Below, piece by piece: positions 1 to 8,435 of a stretch of DNA of 64,000 nucleotides. The stretch lies in assembly GCA_046328525.1 (NCBI GenBank), contig JAXLWK010000011.1:124001-188000 (forward strand). Reading direction: 5' to 3'. The stretch is from JBDHWG01 sp046328525 (GTDB taxonomy: Bacteria; Chloroflexota; Anaerolineae; Epilineales; JAHCIE01). Made by a program: the position numbers and the translations under genes. The notes beneath the pieces are model-generated. The model was not told the origin of the DNA. It did not search any database and saw nothing but the letters and a program-made list of their open reading frames with translations. Every line of letters begins with the position of its first letter. Position 1 is the stretch's first letter.

Positions 1-2005
1 TATATGTTGTCACGCCCGCCCCAACCGATGTCAGGAACGTCTCCGAGCCGCCGGCGATGCCGCGAGAGATGCGGTAGCTGCTAATGGGCGAGCCGTTGTT
101 GGAGGACGGCGCGCTCCAGCTCAAGATGATCTTCTGATTGCCGGGCGCGGCCGCCGGCTGCCGAGGCTCGCTCGACGCCGCGGCGCTCGTGCAGCCGGGG
201 AACTGAAACGCCCCCACCCGCGTCACCCAGTTCACCCCGTAGCCGGGCGGAACGCCGGGGGACGTGGTCGTCTTGTAGTATTCCCCCGTGAACCAGAACG
301 TGCAGTCGTCGGTGGGGTCAATGGTCATCATCTGGTAGTCGCCCCAGCGCGGGGAATACGTCTGGGATCCGCCGCCGACCACCAGGCTGACCTCGCCCTG
401 TGGCAGCTGGTTGAGGGTGTCCGTGGCGAGGCGGCCGGCGTACCGCAGCCCCGGATACACCGTGCTGCCGTTAGAGACGCTGTATCCCACGCCCACGTCG
501 CCGGCGCGGTCCTGCCCAATCGTCGCCATCCAGCGCGACGTTGTCGTGTCGGGCGCGTACACGCCGGACTGGTAGACCGTCATGGTCGTGTTGGGGTTGC
601 GAACCTCGATCCATTGGAACGCGGTCTGCGAGCTTGCCGCGCTCACGCCGCCGTTGAGCACAACCAGCATCGACTCGTGGTCGTAGTAGTTGCGGTACGA
701 GAGCCGGTACATCGGACGGTCAATCAGCACGTCGAGCTTCATGGTCGTGCCCGGCTGATCTACGCAGCTTGTCGCGGCGTTGCATGGCGCGGCGAGCGCC
801 GGTATGGACAGGTTGAACGGGCCGCTCAACGTCGAGTTGGCCGGCGTCGCCCAGTCTACGTGGTACTTGAAAACGTGGAGGATCGGGTTGCCAAACTGAT
901 CATACGAGTTCTCGACAAAGAACGCCGGCGACCCGACCGGCGGCTGGGTCAGGCCGTCCATGTCGGCGGGGAGGACGGTGCCATAGCTCGTGCTGAGGTC
1001 AACTTCCTGATAGCTGGCCGCCTCGCCGTTCAGCATCTGCTGGCGATTGAAGGCGACAATCGCCGGCCCGTAGAACGAGGTCATCGTCGCGCCGTCGAAG
1101 CGGTTGGCCGTCAGGTAGTAGCCGTCACGCCAGATGGCGAGCTTGGGATAGTCGTAGACCTGCGTCGCGCCGTTGTTCATCTGGAAGAAGTAGCGGTACC
1201 ACGAGCCAAGCGGATTGGCGGAGGTTGTGACGGCAAGGCAGACGCCGTAGGGCGACGACTGGGTCACGAATTGCGCCAGGAGCCAGCGGTTCGCCTGGGC
1301 GTCGTAGAGCACGACGCCATCGCCGTTATTCGCGTTCTGGCACTGCCCACCGAACCCGGTCCAGATCGTGTTCGTGTTCGCCGGCCCGTAGAGGGAGGCG
1401 CCGCTCTTGTTGAATACCTGGAAGTGAACGTTGACAAGCTGAAAGAAGTGATCTGGTCCCACCGCGCCCGACATGTCGGCGGGCATGGAGGTATTCGTGT
1501 TCGTCGTCCCGTCGAAGTTGATGACGGCGGTCGGCATGGCGGCGGCGAAGTCGGGCGACTGCCAATGCGCCTGGGGCGTCTTGCCCTGCCCGCGGCCGGC
1601 GCTCGGCTTCGCACCCGGCCGCGGCATGGCCGTAGGCATGGGTGGGGGGTTCTCAATCTCGGTAATCGCGGGCGGCTGGCCCGTCGGCGACTCGGGCGGT
1701 ATATCGGCGAGAGGCGGCGACGTGTCGGGGACAGCGGCCCCGCCCGCCGTGGGTTGAGGCGTCGCAGTAGGCAAAGGCGGCAGGGTCGGATAGATCGGGA
1801 AGGTCGCCGTGGGCGCCGGGGTATCGGTCGGCGCGGGCGTGTCGGTCAGCGTCGGAGTCGGAGTCGGCGTTTCCCCTGGTCCCTGAGCCTGCACCGACAC
1901 TGCCAGCACGGGGAGCGTGACGATGAAGAGGATCACGCTCACCACCAACACCACCTTTGGCCCCCACCGGCTGCGTGTCTTCTCCTGCTGTTTCGACGGT
2001 GTCAT
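1..2005 (-). CDS. Secreted Thr/Pro-linker protein with fibronectin type III domain (3' end outside window)
   Basis: Reading from 2005 leftwards gives an open frame of 668 codons that reaches the window edge without a stop. The ATG at 2005-2003 follows a GAGGGGG ribosome site. Residues about 14-42 form one hydrophobic segment (signal peptide or anchor) ending near AVSVQAQG. Residues about 44-100 are a Thr/Pro linker (TPTPTPTLTDTPAPTDTP). A long beta-rich region follows with motifs such as AVGPDHFFQLVN and YDYPKLAIWRDGYYLTANRF, which I do not assign to a named family but which look like an extracellular beta-propeller. At the left edge the sequence is a typical FN3 start (KIILSWSAPSSNNGSPIS). 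It is probably exported and cell-surface or extracellular. Substrate and full length are unknown. Confidence 0.85.
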   Translation of the reverse strand, partial: MTPSKQQEKTRSRWGPKVVLVVSVILFIVTLPVLAVSVQAQGPGETPTPTPTLTDTPAPTDTPAPTATFPIYPTLPPLPTATPQPTAGGAAVPDTSPPLADIPPESPTGQPPAITEIENPPPMPTAMPRPGAKPSAGRGQGKTPQAHWQSPDFAAAMPTAVINFDGTTNTNTSMPADMSGAVGPDHFFQLVNVHFQVFNKSGASLYGPANTNTIWTGFGGQCQNANNGDGVVLYDAQANRWLLAQFVTQSSPYGVCLAVTTSANPLGSWYRYFFQMNNGATQVYDYPKLAIWRDGYYLTANRFDGATMTSFYGPAIVAFNRQQMLNGEAASYQEVDLSTSYGTVLPADMDGLTQPPVGSPAFFVENSYDQFGNPILHVFKYHVDWATPANSTLSGPFNLSIPALAAPCNAATSCVDQPGTTMKLDVLIDRPMYRLSYRNYYDHESMLVVLNGGVSAASSQTAFQWIEVRNPNTTMTVYQSGVYAPDTTTSRWMATIGQDRAGDVGVGYSVSNGSTVYPGLRYAGRLATDTLNQLPQGEVSLVVGGGSQTYSPRWGDYQMMTIDPTDDCTFWFTGEYYKTTTSPGVPPGYGVNWVTRVGAFQFPGCTSAAASSEPRQPAAAPGNQKIILSWSAPSSNNGSPISSYRISRGIAGGSETFLTSVGAGVTTY

Positions 2006-2654
2006 TTTGTATCCCCCTCGCGCGTGTGACGACGTGGTCGCACGCCCGGCGTCTCCCCACAATAGCGAGGCGCTGCAATCTGTATCCCGACGCGCAATCC
2101 TACGCTGCGACGCGCCTGCGCGCCCAGTTCGGGATGTCTCAAGCGATGCAGTTGGCTCTGAAGGGGGAAAGACTATAGAGAGAGTGCGAGCAGCGCCGGT
2201 CGGTCGGGCCACAGTCCGTGCCGGTCGCGCCGACGGCGCAACCTCGTAGCGGCCGGCCCTGCCTATCTAGGCATATGATGGCGACCCACTGGCAGCTGGC
2301 TAAGTGGCGCGGACCACGCAAGGTCTCCCCCCCAGGATAACCCATGCCGGCGGCAAGACGGCCAGCAGCCGACGATTGCCGCCTAGGGCGTGCGCGAACA
2401 GCGAATACGAAGCCAGAGCGCACGACCCTTGTCAGTTTGAACACTGGTTACGGGGAAGTATTACGCCTGGATTGCTCGAATCGGCATCTTTTGGCGTCAG
2501 AATGGGGATTCTGTAAGGTTATCAAGCTTATGGGCCTGGGACCGCAAGCTATGCTGACAAGCGACGATATTACAAAGTTGCAGGATATCGACCAACATCT
2601 CGATAAGTACGTTCATGGTTACAAGACCGCAATACCCGGATGATCAGCGGATCG
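2006..2654. other. 649-bp non-coding stretch
   Basis: No convincing gene. Short open frames exist (for example 2344-2643 on +), but they lack a ribosome site and recognisable domains. The part from about 2460 to 2640 is visibly more AT-rich than its surroundings and could be a decayed gene remnant. The promoter of the leftward secreted-protein gene should lie at its left end, but I see no clear -35/-10 pair. Confidence 0.5.
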
Positions 2655-3608
2655 TTAGCCCGAATTTAGGAACGTCTCCCGCACAAGGGCGCGGTAGGCG
2701 GCGGTATCCATCGTCGTGACGACGCCCGCGTTCGGCGCATGCGCGCCGCTGCCCGGCCGCACCCACGACCGCCGATCCACGACCGTCGCGCCGCGCGTGT
2801 GCTCGCCCCGCGTCTCCACGGCCACGTGGTACTGGCCCACCGTCGCAATGCCCGGATCCATGGCGACGGCCATCGCCGCCGGGTCGGCGGGAGCGATCTT
2901 GTCGCTGACGCCGAGGTGATCGCTGTCGCGCTCCAGCAGGAAGCGCATCAGCCGCCCGGCGACGTGGCGCCAGGGCGTCGGCGCGACTTCGATGGCGGCG
3001 ATGTCGTCGGCGCTGAGTGTGCCGTCGGCCTTGATGACGTCATACGGGACTAGCGTCGTCGGAGTGCCGCAGCGCAGCACGACGTCCGCCGCTTCTGGGT
3101 CAATGTAGATATTGAACTCAGCCGCCGGCGTGACGTTGCCGCCGGTGATGTCCCCGCCCATGACGACGAGCGACGGGATGCGCTTCGCCAGCCGCGGCTC
3201 CTGGGCCAGCGCCAGGGCGATGTTGGTCAGCGGCCCGAGCGTCACCAGCTCGACCGGCGTCTCCGCCGCCATGAACGTGCGGATGAGGAACGCCACCGCC
3301 GACTCGGCCTCGGCGCGAGCGGTGGGGTGGGGCAGGCCCAGGTTGCCCAGGCCGTCGTCGCCGTGGACGTGCTCCGCCGTCTTGCCCCAGCCGGTGAGCG
3401 ACGTGGCCGCGCCAACGTACACGGGGACGCGCTGGCCGGAGTGCTCGACGATGGTCAGCGTGTTCCGCACGACCTTCGGCAGGGCGACGTTGCCGGCCAC
3501 GCAGGTAATGCCCAGGACGTTGAACGCGGGCGAGCGCAGGGCCAGCAGCAGCGCCAGGGCGTCGTCCACGCCGGTGTCACAGTCAATGATCACGTTTCGT
3601 CGTGTCAA
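2655..3608 (-). CDS. Inosine-uridine preferring nucleoside hydrolase
   Basis: 317 residues, the usual size for the family, which hydrolyses the N-glycosidic bond of nucleosides to base and ribose. The calcium-binding signature DCDTGVDD is at residues 9-16. VVMGGDITGGN and EFNIYIDPEAADVVL match the later conserved loops that contact the ribose. The likely start is a TTG whose last bases overlap the TGA of the upstream M42 peptidase gene, implying translational coupling. It is the last gene of the peptide-transport operon (binding protein, two permeases, peptidase, hydrolase), so the operon may scavenge both peptides and nucleosides. Base specificity cannot be read from sequence alone. Confidence 0.9.
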   Translation of the reverse strand: MTRRNVIIDCDTGVDDALALLLALRSPAFNVLGITCVAGNVALPKVVRNTLTIVEHSGQRVPVYVGAATSLTGWGKTAEHVHGDDGLGNLGLPHPTARAEAESAVAFLIRTFMAAETPVELVTLGPLTNIALALAQEPRLAKRIPSLVVMGGDITGGNVTPAAEFNIYIDPEAADVVLRCGTPTTLVPYDVIKADGTLSADDIAAIEVAPTPWRHVAGRLMRFLLERDSDHLGVSDKIAPADPAAMAVAMDPGIATVGQYHVAVETRGEHTRGATVVDRRSWVRPGSGAHAPNAGVVTTMDTAAYRALVRETFLNSG

Positions 3609-4672
3609 GGCAGGTCTCTTCTGTTCGGCGGTGGGCTCTCGACGAACGCCTTCAGCAGGGCCACAGCGCCCATCACGTCGCCCAGGTGCACCATCTCGAA
3701 CGGGCTGTGGGTATAGCGCGACGGGACGGCGAGCAGGGCGGCGGGGATTCCCTGGCGGATAAATGCGCCCGCGTCGCTGCCATAGACGCCGTAGACGGCG
3801 TTCTGGACCGGCACGCCCGCCTCTTGCGCCGTCCGCGCCAGGGCCAGCGTCAGCGGGCGGCTATAGGAGTAGAGGTCCTTGTGCACCAGCGCCGGGCCGT
3901 CGCCCAGGCGGTTCGAGACGTCGCGCTGGTCCACGCCTGGCACGTCGCCCGCCAACCCGGTATCCAGGGCAATCGCCAGGTCCGCGTTAACCCGACGCCC
4001 GATGGACTCCGCGCCGATGAGACCCAGCTCCTCTTGCACCGTCGAGACGTACACCAGTTCGTAGGCCAGGCGCGAGCGGTCCAGATCGTCCAGCAGGCGG
4101 TGCATGATCGCCAGGGCGACGCGGTTGTCCATCGCCTTGCCGTAGGCGAACGGCCCACTCTGGCGCGTCGGCGGGTTCCAGATCACCCGGTCGCCCACCT
4201 GGACGCCGCGCGAGCGCGCCTCGGCCCGGCTGCCCGCGCCGATGTCCACCCAAACATCGTTCCAATCCAGCTCGGTCTTCTTGCGCTGGGCCGGCGTCAG
4301 GACGTGGCCGGTCAGCGTGGCGAAGAAGCCGCTGACGGGGCCGGCCGTGGTCAGCACCAGGGCCGGGTGGCCGAGGGGCAGGAAGAACGGGCCGCGCAGG
4401 CTGGGGCGCTGCTCGATGTCGCGCTGGCCGCTGGTGATCCAGACAAAGCCATTGTCGTCAATGTGCTTGACCACGAACGAGATCTCATCGGCGTGGCCGC
4501 CGATCACCAGTCGGGGACCGGCGCCGCCGACGCGGGCGATCAGGTTGCCGACGCCCGTCATCTCGACGCTCTCCACACGCCCTGTCCACTGCTCGGCCAG
4601 CCACGACTGGACGGGGCCTTCGTCGCCGGCCGGGCCGGGCAGCTCGCACAACGTCTTCAACAAGTCGAACAT
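3605..4672 (-). CDS. M42 family metallo-aminopeptidase
   Basis: 355 residues, normal for the M42 (tetrahedral aminopeptidase / endoglucanase M) family. Metal ligands are visible in order: His and Asp in GGHADEI (near residue 60), Asp in KAMDNRVAL, the Glu pair in TVQEELGLIG (one is the general base), Asp in ALDTG, and the final His in YTHSPFEMVH. It is a cytosolic peptidase that trims N-terminal residues from short peptides. It begins 10 bp after the DppC-like permease stop and overlaps the nucleoside hydrolase by 4 bp. The context fits hydrolysis of peptides brought in by the transporter. Confidence 0.93.
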   Translation of the reverse strand: MFDLLKTLCELPGPAGDEGPVQSWLAEQWTGRVESVEMTGVGNLIARVGGAGPRLVIGGHADEISFVVKHIDDNGFVWITSGQRDIEQRPSLRGPFFLPLGHPALVLTTAGPVSGFFATLTGHVLTPAQRKKTELDWNDVWVDIGAGSRAEARSRGVQVGDRVIWNPPTRQSGPFAYGKAMDNRVALAIMHRLLDDLDRSRLAYELVYVSTVQEELGLIGAESIGRRVNADLAIALDTGLAGDVPGVDQRDVSNRLGDGPALVHKDLYSYSRPLTLALARTAQEAGVPVQNAVYGVYGSDAGAFIRQGIPAALLAVPSRYTHSPFEMVHLGDVMGAVALLKAFVESPPPNRRDLP

Positions 4673-4682
4673 GGGGGGCCTC

Positions 4683-5582
4683 TCAGAGCTTCATGCGCGG
4701 GTCCAGGGTGTCGCGCAACCCGTCGCCGAGCAGGTTGATGGCGAGGGCCGCGACGACGATTGCCAGGCCGGGGAAGGTCGTCGTCCACGGCGCGAGGCGC
4801 AGGTAGTTGCTGGCCTCGCGCAGCATGCTGCCCCACTCCGGTGTCGGCGGCTTGACGCCCAGCCCCAGGTAGCTCAAGGCGGCGGCGGTAATGATCGCGC
4901 CGGCGACGCCGAGGGTCGCCAGCACGATGACCGGCGCGCTGACGTTGGGGAGAATGTGGCGCAGAATGATGACGTGCTCCGGCGCGCCGACGGAGCGCGC
5001 CGCCTCGACGTAGTCGTACTCGCGCGCGCTCAACACGTTGGCGCGCACGACGCGGATATAGATCGGCGCGGCGGCGATGCCGACGGCGATCATGGCGTTG
5101 ACCAGGCTCGGCCCCAGGGTCGCCACAATCGCCAGGGCCAGGAGCAGGCCGGGGAACGCCAGCATCACGTCCACACCGCGCATGATGCCGCCATCCATCC
5201 AGCGCCCATAGTACCCGGCCAGCAGCCCACCGACCAGCCCGATCGCCAGGGCAATCGCCACCGCGATGATGCCCATCGGCAGAGAGAGGCGCGCGCCGTA
5301 GAGGACGCGCGAGAAGATGTCGCGGCCGAAGTTGTCCGTGCCGAACGGGTGCGACAGGCTCGGCGCCTGGAGGCGCGCCGGCGGGTTCATCTCCACGGGA
5401 TCGTAGGGGCTGATGAGCGGCGCAGCGACGGCGCCGACGAGGAACAGCAGCAGGATGATGCCGCCGAGAACTGCCCCACGGTTGCGCAACAGACGCCGTA
5501 GGGTCATGCGCAGCATCGAATCAGTGCGCGGCTTGACGCTGGCGAGGGGGTGCGCCAGGGCGCTGGTGGACGGCGTCGTCAT
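4683..5582 (-). CDS. Peptide/nickel-type ABC transporter permease (DppC-like)
   Basis: 299 residues. The ATG at 5582-5580 overlaps the stop of the DppB-like gene (ATGA), so this start is preferred; the reading frame stays open far upstream, but that part is a shadow of dppB. The N-terminal region (residues about 1-80) has the OppC leader and TDNFGRDIFSRVLYGARLS. The permease core follows with about five hydrophobic helices and the EAA loop YVEAARSVGAPEHVIILRHILPN, which contacts the ATPase. It is an inner-membrane component that pairs with the DppB-like protein. No ATPase genes (DppD/DppF) are in this operon. Confidence 0.93.
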   Translation of the reverse strand: MTTPSTSALAHPLASVKPRTDSMLRMTLRRLLRNRGAVLGGIILLLFLVGAVAAPLISPYDPVEMNPPARLQAPSLSHPFGTDNFGRDIFSRVLYGARLSLPMGIIAVAIALAIGLVGGLLAGYYGRWMDGGIMRGVDVMLAFPGLLLALAIVATLGPSLVNAMIAVGIAAAPIYIRVVRANVLSAREYDYVEAARSVGAPEHVIILRHILPNVSAPVIVLATLGVAGAIITAAALSYLGLGVKPPTPEWGSMLREASNYLRLAPWTTTFPGLAIVVAALAINLLGDGLRDTLDPRMKL

Positions 5583-6514
5583 CGCTGCCCCTGCCCCAGG
5601 CGAATGCGCGGATCGAGGGAGCCGTAGGAGATGTCCACGACCAGGTTGATGATGATGTAGATGATCGCCACGTACAGAATCGTCGCCTGAACCACCGGAA
5701 AATCCTTGCTCAGAATCGAGTCCACGATCAGCCGCCCGATGCCCGGCCGCGCAAACACCGCCTCCGTGATGACGGCGCCGCCGAGCAGCGCGCCCAGCTG
5801 CAAGCCCATCACGGTGATGATGGGGATCAGGGCGTTGCGCAGGCCGTGGCCGATGACCACGGAGCGCTCGCGCTGCCCCTTGGCCCGCGCTGTCGTGATA
5901 TAGTCCTGGCCGAGGACTTCGAGCATCGAGCCGCGCACCAGGCGCATGAGCGGCGCCGCCGTGACCAGGCCGAGCACAAAGGCCGGCATGACCAGGCGCT
6001 CCCAGCCGCCCTCGCCGGTGACCGGGAACCAGCGCAGCTGCACCGAGAAGATGAAGATGACCAGCGCGCCGAGCCAGAACACCGGCATGGACACGCCGGC
6101 CATCGCCACCGCGCGGGTCGAGGTATCGAACCAGGAGTTCGGGCGCAGCGCGGCCAGGATGCCGAGGCCGAGGCCGAGGATGACAGAGATGGCGAACGCC
6201 GAGACCGTCAGCTCGACTGTACTCGGCAGCCGCTCCAGGATTTCGTCGCTGACCGGGCGGTTGGTCTGGAGCGAGCGCGCCCCGCTGCCGCGCAGCATTC
6301 CGGTCGCAAAGTCGGCGTACTGCACCCACATCGGGCGGTCCAGCCCCATCTCGTGGCGGATCTGCTCCAGGCGCTCCGGGGTTGCCTGGCGGTCGCCAAC
6401 GTAGATCGAGGCCGGGTCGCCCGGCGTCAGATAGAGCATCAGGAAGACCAGCACGCTGACCAGGAAGATCGTGGGCAGCGCGAGGCCGATGCGGAGGAGG
6501 ATATAGCGAAACAT
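5579..6514 (-). CDS. Peptide/nickel-type ABC transporter permease (DppB-like)
   Basis: 311 residues beginning MFRYILLRIGLALPTIF, the characteristic OppB/DppB N-terminus; an in-frame extension upstream to 6571 runs through the intergenic hairpin and is rejected. A GGGGG run lies about 10 bases before the ATG. The N-terminal membrane helix is followed by LTPGDPASIYVG, the periplasmic loop, and the permease core with the EAA loop ITTARAKGQRERSVVIGHGLRN. It couples by 4-bp overlap to the DppC-like gene. Family role: half of the membrane channel for peptides, nickel or related solutes; the true substrate is not determinable. Confidence 0.93.
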   Translation of the reverse strand: MFRYILLRIGLALPTIFLVSVLVFLMLYLTPGDPASIYVGDRQATPERLEQIRHEMGLDRPMWVQYADFATGMLRGSGARSLQTNRPVSDEILERLPSTVELTVSAFAISVILGLGLGILAALRPNSWFDTSTRAVAMAGVSMPVFWLGALVIFIFSVQLRWFPVTGEGGWERLVMPAFVLGLVTAAPLMRLVRGSMLEVLGQDYITTARAKGQRERSVVIGHGLRNALIPIITVMGLQLGALLGGAVITEAVFARPGIGRLIVDSILSKDFPVVQATILYVAIIYIIINLVVDISYGSLDPRIRLGQGQR

Positions 6515-6530
6515 TTCTTCTAATCCCCCA

Positions 6531-6577
6531 GGGTGAGTGTGGCAGACGGAAGGAACCTTCCGCTGCCACACTCACCC
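6531..6577 (-). promoter_or_regulatory. Long intercistronic hairpin between binding-protein and permease genes
   Basis: GGGTGAGTGTGGCAG pairs perfectly with its complement ending at 6577. An inner CGGAAGG/CCTTCCG pair leaves a single bulged A and an AA loop, giving about 22 bp of stem. It lies in the 80-bp gap between the binding-protein stop and the DppB-like start. There is no T run on the minus strand, so partial attenuation or 3'-end protection of the binding-protein message is more likely than full termination. Confidence 0.75.
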
Positions 6578-6594
6578 CTAACGAAACGAACCCG

Positions 6595-8349
6595 CTACTT
6601 CTCGATGTACGCCTGGTGGAAGAACGGGTAGTTGCCGCTCCAATCCATCGTGACCCCCTTCAGCTTGTTGCTGCCACCCACGATGGTCAGCGGGTCGGCC
6701 AGGTAGATCATGATGGCTTCGTTGAGCGCCTTGTCCTGGATCTGGCTGTAGAGAGCGGCGCGCTTGGCCGGGTCCGCCTGGGCCGCCGCGTCGTCAATCA
6801 GCTTGTCCATCTCCGGGTTCTTGTAGCGGTTGCGGTTCGTGCCGCCGTCGGCGTTCGCCGAGTGGAACAGGACGCGCACAACATCCGGGTCGCCGCCGGT
6901 TTCCCACCAGAACTGGGCGTGGTGCTTGCCAGCGCGCACCGCGTCGAAGTAGCCGGCGCGCTCCAGGCCCTGGAGATTGACGTCAATGCCCGACTTCTTC
7001 CAGTTGGACTGGAGGAAGGTCGCCATGCCGCGCGCGACAGGGCTGTCCGAGCGGAAGTAGAAGTCAATCTTGAGCGGCTTGCCGTCCTTCTCGCGGATGC
7101 CGGTGCTGCTGTTCAGCTTCCAGCCCGCCTCGTCGAGTAGCGCCCCCGCCTTGGCCGGGTCGAACTTGTACTTCTCGCACGTCTTGGGATCGTAGCCCGC
7201 CATGTTGGACGTGAGCGGCGAGCAGGCCGGCTTGAACACACCGCTGAAGACGGTGTCAATCAGGCCCTGCTTGTCGGTCGCCCACTCCAACGCCTGGCGC
7301 ACCTTGGGGTCGTCCATGGGCGGGTTGGTCACGTTGAGCATCACCGACCAGCCGGAGCCGGCCTGGACGGGCGACAGAATCTGGAGGTTCTTGTCCGCCG
7401 ACAGGCTCTTGAACTCCTCGGCCGGCAGCGAGTCGGCGAAGGTCAGCTCGCCCGACTGGAGAGTCGCCGAGCGCGTGCTGTCCTCGGGGATGATGCGGAA
7501 GGTCATGGTGTCCAGGAACGGGCCGCCGTTCGCGGTCAGGAACTTCGGCCCCCACTTGTAATCCGGGTTCTTCTCCAGCACGACTTCCTGGTCGGGCTTG
7601 TAGGACTTGAGCTTGTACGGCCCGGTTCCGACAACGGTTGTCACGCCATAGTCCTTGCCGGCCTTCTGCACCGCCGTCGGCGACTGGGGCGACAGGACGG
7701 GCGTGGACATGGAGTTGAGGAACGGCGCATAGGGCTGCTTGAACTTCACCTTGGCCGTGTAGTCGTCCACGACCGTCGTACTCTCATACGGCCCGATGGC
7801 CGACAGGGCGCTCTGAGACTTGGTCGCCGGGTCCACAATGCGGTCGAACGTGAACTTGATGGCGTCCGCCTTCAGAGGCGTCCCGTCGTGGAACTTGACG
7901 TCCTTGCGCAGCTTGAGCGTGTACTCCTTGCCGTCGGGCGAGACGTCCCACGATTCGAGCAGGCCGCCCTCGAACTTACCCGGCGCGGTCTCCCAGACCA
8001 GCGGATCGAACAGGTTGTAGCCGATGGTGCTGACCACGGAGAACGTCGAGACGGTCGGGTCCAGCGTGTCGAACTTGGTGTTCAGGCCGTAGATCAGGTT
8101 GCCGCCCTTGCCGCCAGCGGCAGGCGCGGCTGCGGCGGCCGTCGTGGGCGCAGCCGCTTTGGGAGCTTCGGTCGCCTTCGGCGCTTCGGCGGCCTTGGCG
8201 GCGGCGGTCGGCTGCGCCTGGGCCGCAGGCTGCTGCGGGGCGGGCGCGGCCGGCGCAGGCGCGGGGGCCTGCTGCGCGCATGCCGCGGCAAGGGCAAGCA
8301 CGGCCAGCGCGAGAAGGACAATCCCTAACCTGGATAGTCGTGTCTGCAT
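6595..8349 (-). CDS. ABC transporter substrate-binding lipoprotein, family 5 (peptide type)
   Basis: 584 residues. The ATG at 8349 follows AGGAGGAG at ideal spacing. Signal peptide residues 1-23 end in the lipobox LALAAAC with Cys24 as the lipidated residue. Residues about 25-75 are an Ala/Pro/Lys low-complexity tether of the kind seen in Chloroflexota lipoproteins. The mature domain has SBP_bac_5 features: YNLFDPLVWE, KLRKDVKFHDGTPL, VGTGPYKLKSYKPDQEVVLEKNPDY and a long C-terminal lobe. It captures peptides or similar solutes outside the membrane and delivers them to the two downstream permeases. The hairpin after the gene could raise its expression relative to the permeases. Confidence 0.93.
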   Translation of the reverse strand: MQTRLSRLGIVLLALAVLALAAACAQQAPAPAPAAPAPQQPAAQAQPTAAAKAAEAPKATEAPKAAAPTTAAAAAPAAGGKGGNLIYGLNTKFDTLDPTVSTFSVVSTIGYNLFDPLVWETAPGKFEGGLLESWDVSPDGKEYTLKLRKDVKFHDGTPLKADAIKFTFDRIVDPATKSQSALSAIGPYESTTVVDDYTAKVKFKQPYAPFLNSMSTPVLSPQSPTAVQKAGKDYGVTTVVGTGPYKLKSYKPDQEVVLEKNPDYKWGPKFLTANGGPFLDTMTFRIIPEDSTRSATLQSGELTFADSLPAEEFKSLSADKNLQILSPVQAGSGWSVMLNVTNPPMDDPKVRQALEWATDKQGLIDTVFSGVFKPACSPLTSNMAGYDPKTCEKYKFDPAKAGALLDEAGWKLNSSTGIREKDGKPLKIDFYFRSDSPVARGMATFLQSNWKKSGIDVNLQGLERAGYFDAVRAGKHHAQFWWETGGDPDVVRVLFHSANADGGTNRNRYKNPEMDKLIDDAAAQADPAKRAALYSQIQDKALNEAIMIYLADPLTIVGGSNKLKGVTMDWSGNYPFFHQAYIEK

Positions 8350-8435
8350 GCCTTGTTCTCCTCCTGAGATGGCTGGTGGGCCGAAGCCCGTGGCGGGTGG
8401 AATGGGTTCACGTACCGAAGCGGCTCGCTCCGGTC

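Noticed and set aside
614..2029. 471-codon open frame on + opposite the secreted protein
   Set aside because: Composition is Arg/Val/Gly-rich as in antisense of high-GC genes; the minus strand has signal peptide, linker and FN3 domain.
2344..2643. Possible 99-residue gene
   Set aside because: No ribosome site or family resemblance. The last 30 codons look more protein-like, but that is not enough to call a gene.
4683..6575. Single 630-codon open frame across both permease genes
   Set aside because: The upstream half is a shadow frame of the DppB-like gene; the DppC-like protein starts at 5582 with a 4-bp overlap.
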